This document shows, one piece after another, positions 27,101 through 36,100 of a stretch of 64,000 nt of DNA (its first letter is position 1; each line of letters opens with the position of its first letter). Position numbers and translations under genes: made by a program. A model generated the notes under the pieces. The model was not told where the DNA came from, made no database searches, and saw only the letters and a list, made by a program, of their open reading frames with translations. The DNA is from Hirundichthys speculiger (Eukaryota; Chordata; Actinopteri; Beloniformes; Exocoetidae), in contig JAGFBZ010000817.1 in assembly GCA_018398805.1 (NCBI GenBank), positions 248,001 to 312,000 of the forward strand, read 5' to 3'.

Positions 27101-30100
27101 CTCCAGTTTAGGGTGTCTTCATCTGATGATTTTCATCCATTTCTAAAGACTAATGTTCATAAACTGTGAACATACAACTGCATTAGAATAAATGAAGAAC
27201 CAGCGCTGTACTATGACGCAACATGACAACATTGAGTTAAAATACAAGGATGTGTGATGTCAAATAAATACTATCTATTGCCAACAAGTTTTTTTGTTTC
27301 TTTGGCTTCATTGTGGTTAAATAATGGTATAGTGGAAGCAAAGACTTACAGTCATGGAAAAAATTATTAGACCACCATTTTTTCTTCACTTTCTTGTTCA
27401 TTTTAATACCTGGTACCACTAAACGTCATCATGTGACTAAAACAGACAGAAAAGAAAACACTGAATGCATAAAAGCAGTGTTTTTGGCAGTACAACGCCA
27501 TAGCTATTGATGTAAAAACTTAAGTGATTTAGGTTATAATCAAGAAAACCATGGAAAATGGTAAGATATCAGCTCTTAAATAAAACTCTTATGAGCAATC
27601 TTTGTGGTTATCTTTATGTTTGTCCAAACAAATGTACCTTTAGTTGTACCAGGCATTAAAATGAACAAGAAACTGAAGAAAACAAGGGTGGTCTAATCAT
27701 TTTTTCCATGACTGTATATGTTGTTTTTCATCTGATGTAATGTTTGACCTACTACAATCCAATGATTTTTTTTCTTTTTTTAAACAAAAAATAAAAATAC
27801 TCATTAAAGAAGGGGTGCTGACTTCTGCACTTTCTGTAATACAGTATTTACACCAACCCTGTTGAAATATCTGAAGCTTGAGTTGTTTCAAATGGTGAAA
27901 ATATGCCTCAACTAATCAGAAGTACCTCATGTAACATCACTTAAAAAAAAAATCTCAACAATAAATAACTTCTGAAGTTCATGCATATGGTTTGATGTTG
28001 GGTTGGATGGGAGGAAGTGTGGTACTCACCTGTCTCTGACCGTCTCTTCAGTGTTGAAGGCAAACACCTGCAATCAGAGTGAAGAAGCATTACACATGAC
28101 GTCTGTGGTGCAGAGATGCAGATCGTTTCTATGTATGTGGTTCTTCACTTGTCCTGCTCTCTGCAGATTTCCAAAATGCACATCGGGGATGAAGAGAACC
28201 GGCTGGGAATCCAGGTCCATCATGCTTTTGAAGGAAGTGCTTTGAGACCTCCTGATGGGAGGCGTTGGCCCTGAGCTGCCACTTTTCCCTAATCAAGAGA
28301 GCAGAAATTCAGCACCTGTTTTACGGCAGCCACTCAAATTACACTTGATGAGGTTCGATTACAACTGCCTGGCTTTTAAAATCTGCTCCATTCAGTTTTA
28401 TCGTTTCACGAAAGCGTTTGTAACCTTCTTTCAGTGGATTTTTATATATATTTAAAAAGAACATTTTCATCACTTCTTAGGAGAATAAAAACAAAATGTT
28501 TGCATCACCTTTTGTCCTCTTCCTGAGTTGCTTCTTCTCTTCATCACGAAGCTTTCGCTCAGCACCCTGCAGAACCGTAAACAAAAAAAAAAAAAAGATT
28601 GTAAAACTTTTATTTGATCTTATTCTAGTCCGTCTTGTCGACCCTCCTCACCTTGTCACAGAAGACCTTGATCTGAGAGAAGGCCCTGTGGATTGGTTTA
28701 CTGCTGCAGCTGCTGTAGCTGTAGGTGTCGATCTGGATGATCAGAGGCATGCCCTTCACCCCCTTCTGGGAAGAGAAGTCTGTGCTCAGGCAGTTCACAG
28801 AGATAAAGACCTAAGAAAACAAAAATAAAACAGGTGTCTGACTTGAGATGGCTGATGAAGAGTGGTGGCTCCCCAACCTGGGTTACCTTCTGTCGAACGG
28901 CTTCCTCTACAGTCAGAAAAGGGACCACGTAGAAAGATTTCTGTGTGTCTCAAATAAAATAAAATAAAACTCTAGTCATGTTGAAGATCAGATTGATGTC
29001 TTCCCATATTCCTGTATGTAGTGAAAACTCATGTGCATCCTGATGCTTACTGATGGACTTATACTCAAAAAGAGGATGTTGCTGCAAAGAAGTTACAAAT
29101 TCCAAAACCTGGGTGCTTTACAAATACATTTATTCCAGCAGCGCAAAAGTTCTCACAATTTCATCCAAGTTTAACGCAAATACCTGAGCAAATGTGAATA
29201 ATCGGCTGCTGAATTGTAACTCTGAACAATGTCCCAAAAGCCTTTCAAAGTAGATTGTGTTTATGGGGATGGATGGATATACACAAGAGGACGACAATCC
29301 ATCAAAAAATACATAAAGTCACTTTTGTATTGACAAAAGTGTCCTTGAATAACCAGCAGAAGTCAATAAAGAGGGAGGACTTGTAAGATAAAAGCAAAAA
29401 TGTAACCTTGATCTTTTCTTATCAAAGATTGGATTTAGTTTACAATAATGAATCCAGAAAGGATTCAGAACCTCTTCACTTTTTTCACATTATTAGGTTA
29501 TATTGTTTTATTTAAAAAATTCAATTCAATTTAAAATTTTTTTTTAAATGTATTCAAGAAGAAAAAATGAAATGCCATATTAACATATTACAGTCGTGTT
29601 CAAAATTATAGTAGTGAGTTTAAAAACGTGAGCAAAGCTCAAAATTTTTATAATAGCTTTTATTTCCAAACATGCAAATGCATTGGGAACGCTATATATT
29701 CTATTCCAAATCTAAAACATGAAGAAAAGTTCATCAAAAAAATTTGTTTTTACTTTACAGAAAGTTAAGGTTAAAGGAATATTAGGCTGTTCAAAAAAAA
29801 ATGATTTCAGTGGATTTCAGTTAGTGAGGTAATTTATTCTGTAAAGAAAGACGTGTCGAACAGGTGACGCTGATTTATGGATGAAGGCTGCAAATGTGGT
29901 TCATGTTGGTGATTATTTCTCCCTAATAATCTGAGTACAGAGGAACAGTGTATTTGAGATTAAAAAGTTGCCTGAAGGGAAAACAAGAACGCAGACTCAA
30001 GTCCAGACTGTTCTCATTTGTATTTCCATGACGGTGGACCAAGTCATGAAATGCTGTCAGAGAAGGATAACTTTAAAAACTGCCTGCATACTCATCTCTT

Positions 30101-33100
30101 CCAAGAAGACAATGTATCCTTTTGTCTTGAACTCTGTTACTTGAAAAGCTTTGTTACTTTTTTTTTTAATCTCGTGGTTTCTTACTGCACAACAGCTTGA
30201 ACACTGTTCCTCACCTGTAAGTTGCTTTGAATAAAACCATCTGCTCAATCACTAAATACAGATGTGAGAAAAGTCCTTTAATCTTGTCTGCACAAGCAGG
30301 CTGAGTGGGTTGGGATACGAGCAAAGAAAACACATGTCCATCTATTTATTTCTTAGTTTGTAAGCACTAAAAAAGCCATTTGGAGATTCTCTAATAAAAA
30401 AGTTGTTCCTTTATTAATTTTATCAGCAATAATATATTAGTTGCCTTTGATCAATTACTTTCAGTTAGTACTCTGATTAAGATCTGATAGAAATCTTTGT
30501 TCTTACATGAATCTCAACCTGACTCAGTGATGGCTGAGGCGGTCACTCGGTCATGAGTCAACATGAACAGTTCACCAGCAACGCTCAGTCATGCAAACAT
30601 ACTGGCATCCCGTATCTCAAATTCCCGACAAAAATGAGAAGTATGCCTCATATTTAAAAAGGAAACGTGCTTGTGAGCAGAAAAGTGTGGATTCTACTTC
30701 TGAAACTCGCAGTAGTTTAAAAAATTTTTCCGAACCTTTCAGAGTCACAATGGCCATGTTCCAAACTCTGGAGCTAACTAATGTAGCTTTCTGATTGTGG
30801 AAACAAAAACAGGATTTACTATATCAAATTACAGAACAGCCCTCGTTTTGTTGATCCTTTCAGTCTACACAGTGTCAACACCATTAGATACTGGTATCAC
30901 ACATTTATTTAGACAGAACAATTCCCATGATTGATGCCAAACCACATAAGTTGTCATAAACCCCTGATGAATTTTCCGGTTAAACAGGACAGACAGCTTG
31001 AGCAACAGGTCAGAAGACATGAATAACGGCAGAGATTCCTCCAGAAATGTTCCCACTACGCAGATTCAGCAGTATCGTGCCTGAACCTGCAGAGGTGAGG
31101 GCTGATTGCTGCAAAAGCCTGGAGCACAAATAAGCCTCCTACACGCCTCCACAAATTCACACCTCCACAGACCCAAACCATTTAAATGAATCCACAAGCA
31201 CCACATGCATTGCTTCTGGCATATGTGGCTGTGCATGAGTAGGAGGCTTTTTTTTGTATTTGTGCTCATGGCCTCTGAGAGGATTCAAATGCCTTGATAA
31301 AAGGTGAGAAGTTCATGAGGGCACTTTGAAGTGGCTGCTTGGTGCCATCCGCTCCAGCAGGCACCAACAAACACAAAAACAGAGTCACGCTGCAGGACGC
31401 TGTTGTTACAGTGAGGATGCTGGTGGCTTCATAGCAGAAAAAGGAAAAACTGATCATTTGTACTAACAAATCAGTTTTTTCTTGGTCCAGGAATGTTTGA
31501 TAAAATGATTAATTATGTTTGGAAGCACATTTCCAAATAGCAACACACAAAATAATAACTGAGTGCAGTGACAAGTTGAGGAATTTCCTCCCAACAACAG
31601 GGATGTTCCAGCAGGTTCTGCTGCTCTGCAGGGGCTTTATGAGCCAGCGTTCAGCACAAAGGCAAATAATGGTTATCAGGTTTACATCTGGGATGAAAGC
31701 CATGTATTCCCGTTCACAATCAACAAAGTCACTTTCTCCTGGAAACGAGTATACCCTTTAGCTGAGTTACAGCCTGGTACCGTGTACACCATCCTGTACA
31801 GGCTTGTGGGAAACAAGAGCCCCACAAGCATCTCCACCTCTTTCTGACTTGTTCCTATTTACATTTACTGGCCATTTTTTTTTTTCCAGGTACACCTGTT
31901 CTAGTCCTTGTTAACACAAAATTGCTAATCAGCTAATCACAATGCATTTAGACATACAGTCATGGAAAAAATTATTAGACCACTCTTGTTTTCTTCAGTT
32001 TCTTGTTCATTTTAATGTCCTGGTACAACTAAAGGTACATTTGTTTGGACAAACATAACGATAACCACAAAGATTGCTCATAAGAGTTTTATTTAAGAGC
32101 TGATATCTTACCATTTTCCATGGTTTTCTTGATTATAACCTAAATCACTTAAGTTTTTACATCAATAGCTATGGCGTTGTACTGCCAAAAACACTGCTTT
32201 TATGCATTCAGTGTTTTCTTTTCTGTCTGTTTTAGTCACATGATGACGTTTAGTGGTACCAGGTATTAAAATGAACAAGAAAGTGAAGAAAAAATGGTGG
32301 TCTAATAATTTTTTCCATGACTGTATAGACATGATCAAGACGATGTGCTGAAATTTAAACCAGCATCAGAATGGGAAGGAAACGGTGATTGAAGTGACTT
32401 TGAACGTGGCATGGTTGTTGGTACCAGACGGGCTGGTCTGAGTACTTCAGAAACTGCTGATCTACTGGGATTTTCACATACAACCATCACATACAACCAT
32501 CTCCAGGGTTTACAGAGAATGGTCCAAAAACAGAAAATATCCAGTGAGCAGCAGTTGTGTGGATGATAATACCTTATTGATGTTAGAGGAGAATGGCCAG
32601 ACTGGTTTAAGGTAAAACAGAAAGGCAACAGTAACTGAAATAACCATTGTTTAAAGGTCATGGCGTACAGATTTCCATGACTGTAACACACAACAGGTGG
32701 AACCTTGGAGCAGATGGGCTACAGCAGCTGCAGCACCAGGAAACTGAGGCTGCCAGTTCACACACACTCACCTTCATCTGACAATAGAACATTGGAAAAA
32801 ACTTTGGCTCATGAGTCAGATAAGTCTCGATTTCAGCTGCAGCATTCAGATGGTAGGGTCAAAATTTGGCCTAAACAACATAAAAGTGTTGATCTGTCCG
32901 GGTTTGTATCAACCACTCATGTTGTGGCACTTTTCTTGTAACGCTTTGGGCCCCTTAATAGCAACCGAGCATTCCATTGTTTAAACACCACAGCCTATCT
33001 GAGTATTGTTGCTGACCATCTCTGCCCGTTTACGACCACAGTGAACCCATCTGCTCATGACTACTTCCAGCAGGATAATACGCTCCATGTCGCTAAGCTC

Positions 33101-36100
33101 AAACCATCTCGAACTGTTTTCTTGAACATGACAGTGAGTTCCACATGGTTTACAAGCTCATGAATTCACTAATGATATTGGAACTGGCACTGGATATCAA
33201 ACACCCAAACCCCAGGCATCGGTACTGAGAATGAAAAAGTTGGACTGGTGCGTCACTAACCTGAATGCTACCTGTGTGCTTGTGTTGCTGTGGTAACAGT
33301 AAACTGTAACTGGAGCTTTCATTGCAGTAAAGGCATTGTACCTTCAACTAATGTTGTACTAATGAAAGACTTTCTCCCAGAAAATCATCATTTACTGTAT
33401 CCTCCTGCAGAAAAGAGGCAGAAAATGCAGCCCGACAGAACACTGGCAACAAAAACAAAATCACTGCAATACAGAGATGTAAATTCACACAAGATTGAAA
33501 ATTATCCCATGATTCCGTGTTTCCTGAAATACGGAAGATATCTTGCAGTGAAATTTTTATTTTACAAATTCCAGGCATGGCACATTTGCACTGGATTAAA
33601 ATCACAGGCTTCCCCCACAACTATTATCTATTAATGCAGATTCCCCAAGTTATACTGGTCCTGTGCAAATAAGACATGAGACTTCTTTCTGTTTTGGGCA
33701 AAAAAAAAAAATTAATAATCCAACATAAGAACAGAAAAAAATTGTATAATCAATTCAGAGAAGCAAAATCTATATGGGTGTTTACACTCCTGTACAACAT
33801 GTACTTGTTTAAACCATGAATATTCTGAGGTTTTGCATTTTATCTTACTTTCAAACATAGAACATTTTGATTAAAACAGACACGTCATGTTTTCCCACTG
33901 GTGAATGCATTGTGCTTTTGCTACCACTAGATGGCGTAATAAAATGACCATTAATCAGGAACACAGGTCAAGTTAAGCACAACAGTAATTATCGGCTCTG
34001 ATGTTGACGCTATGTCGTCAAATCGCAACCTGAACATAAGAACAACTGCGGTGAGGTGAAGACATGTCCCCAGCAGTAAATATTTACCCTCAAAACCTGT
34101 AAAGCTGCATTTACATGTCTTTAAACAAGGCTGTTTGTGGACTTCTCATCAAAGAATGTGAACTTTCAGGCCCAAAACACAGAGGATTGGCTCACTTTTG
34201 GTCAGATTTTTTTTTTTCTTTTTTCTTTTTTTTCCCCCACAGGGTCTGTCCTCGTAATGTTACTAAAGTCTTGGCTGCTGGACCAGACAGAGTAGGAGAC
34301 ACTTGTTGTGTCTCAGAAGGCAAAATTCTAAGGAAAGAGTTTAAGCCTCAGCATAGGATCCACTGGCTTTACAACTATGAAGTGTCAGTCAGCCAATAGA
34401 GGTTTTGAGCCAAAACCGGCAGCTTTATTAAGCAATCAGTCTTAGAATATATTAAAACTTGATACCAATAATACAGTGTAATCTCAATATTCCTTTTTTT
34501 TTTTACCTTGGCTTCTTCACCGACATCCCAGGTAAAAGACACAGCATTGTAGGCAATTTCCTCCACGTTCCCAATCGTGCTGAAGCTCTCCTTGTAGTCA
34601 GCTGTGCTCAAAACAAGAAAGTAGAAGAATCAGAATTAGATGAGGAAGTCTGTTGTCAGCCCTTAAAATTGTGACAAGAAATCATTCAATACAACGAATG
34701 TCAAATTCTTCCAATATAGCAGCCTCGAAATGTAATCCTTATCAACCCTTAACAAGTGCAAGTGATGATGCTTCTATACGTCTAAAGACAGTAAAAATAA
34801 TTTAATATTTCTTATCTGAGTGCAAAACCTATGAAAATGTTTGTGATCAATTCCTTATTGGGTCAGTCGGTGATTAGAGAAGCATTATAACCAAGCAGAG
34901 GACAACCAGGTGGGAGTAGGCTTCCTGTTTTATTTAAAGAACAGGAATCTACAAAAGCTTGAATTTCACAGCACCCATATAAAAGGGACATATCATGAAA
35001 AAACTTTTAAATATCTGTACTTTACAGTATATCCTATAGTAAGATTTATAGCACAAGACAATGCAAATCACATAAGATCTGACTGGATAAACTTGCTGGG
35101 ATGTTAATTCCAGATCTATGAGTTTCTTGAAAACTGCAACTTGTGGCTCTTTTTTTTTTTCTTCCCCAGTGTAAAATGACCAGACTCACAAAATAATTAA
35201 TAAGTCACCTTACAACCAAATCCATATTGATGGGCAAACAACAATTACTCCACTAAGATACTGATGTCCTTCCTTCATGGCATTGTGTTAACACACACCT
35301 TAAAAGTCCAGACCAGTAAACCTCTGCTTTGTAGAGGTACTCACACTGGCTGATGATTATGGTCATAAATCAAACAAATGGCTTCTACTAAGCCTCTTAA
35401 TTCCTATGAAAGTGGTGGAAAAGTATTCAGTTTTTCACATAAGCACCAGGTGATTTTGTTTTCCTATTTTATCTGGACATTAAAGATCTTAAAACTGAAG
35501 GAGGGTTTAATTTTTGCACATTACTGTATTTACACCTGTCCAATACTCCCTACACTCATAATGAGTTTCACTGTACTTATTGAGCCTTTGGCAAGTCCGT
35601 GCCAGTAGCACCGATGGCATAAGCTTACCACAGACAAAAAAGAATTAGTGTACGACATCGCTGGTTCATTCCTTTCAGTTTGAAACCACAGGTTTAGGCC
35701 TGTCTCCTGCTGATCATGCGGGATATGGCCACAATCCAGAGCCCCACCCATTTGTCCTGTTAACGTCTATGCAAATGTGGATCCATCAGGCTGTCTCTTT
35801 ACTAAACTCCTGTGGGAATTAAGGACCAACTGTTATTCAAATCAAATCAGGTTTCACCTCCGGTCACGTGATGGGATTCTCCGCACGTTTTCCACCTGTT
35901 TACTCTCTTCATCTTCATGATTTTGAGGGGTTAAGGTAAAAATATATCTCTGTTGAAGAGGGTTAATACCAAAGTTTGGAGATCTACAAGCCATCTGCTC
36001 CACTTCTGAATGGGTGAAGGAGGAAAACAAGTCCGAACACTTGAACAGTGTGTGAATGCTGCCACCTGAACCTTAGTACGCACTAAACAAGTGAACCAAC

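Larger units (their letters stand above)
24543..28029 (-). other. grhl2: grhl2 intron 12
   Basis: Holds a Tc1 relic with a nested palindromic MITE (25300-26040), a TGACGTCA at 26089-26096 and the first copy of the 366-bp MITE (27349-27714). No extra exon seen. Confidence 0.7.
28811..34506 (-). other. grhl2: grhl2 intron 8
   Basis: Contains a truncated Tc1 end (29591-29950), a SINE-type 3' tail near 30200-30250, a Tc1 relic with nested MITE (31863-33130) and a CTCF-like motif CCACTAGATGGCG at 33924-33936. No additional coding exon recognised. Confidence 0.7.
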
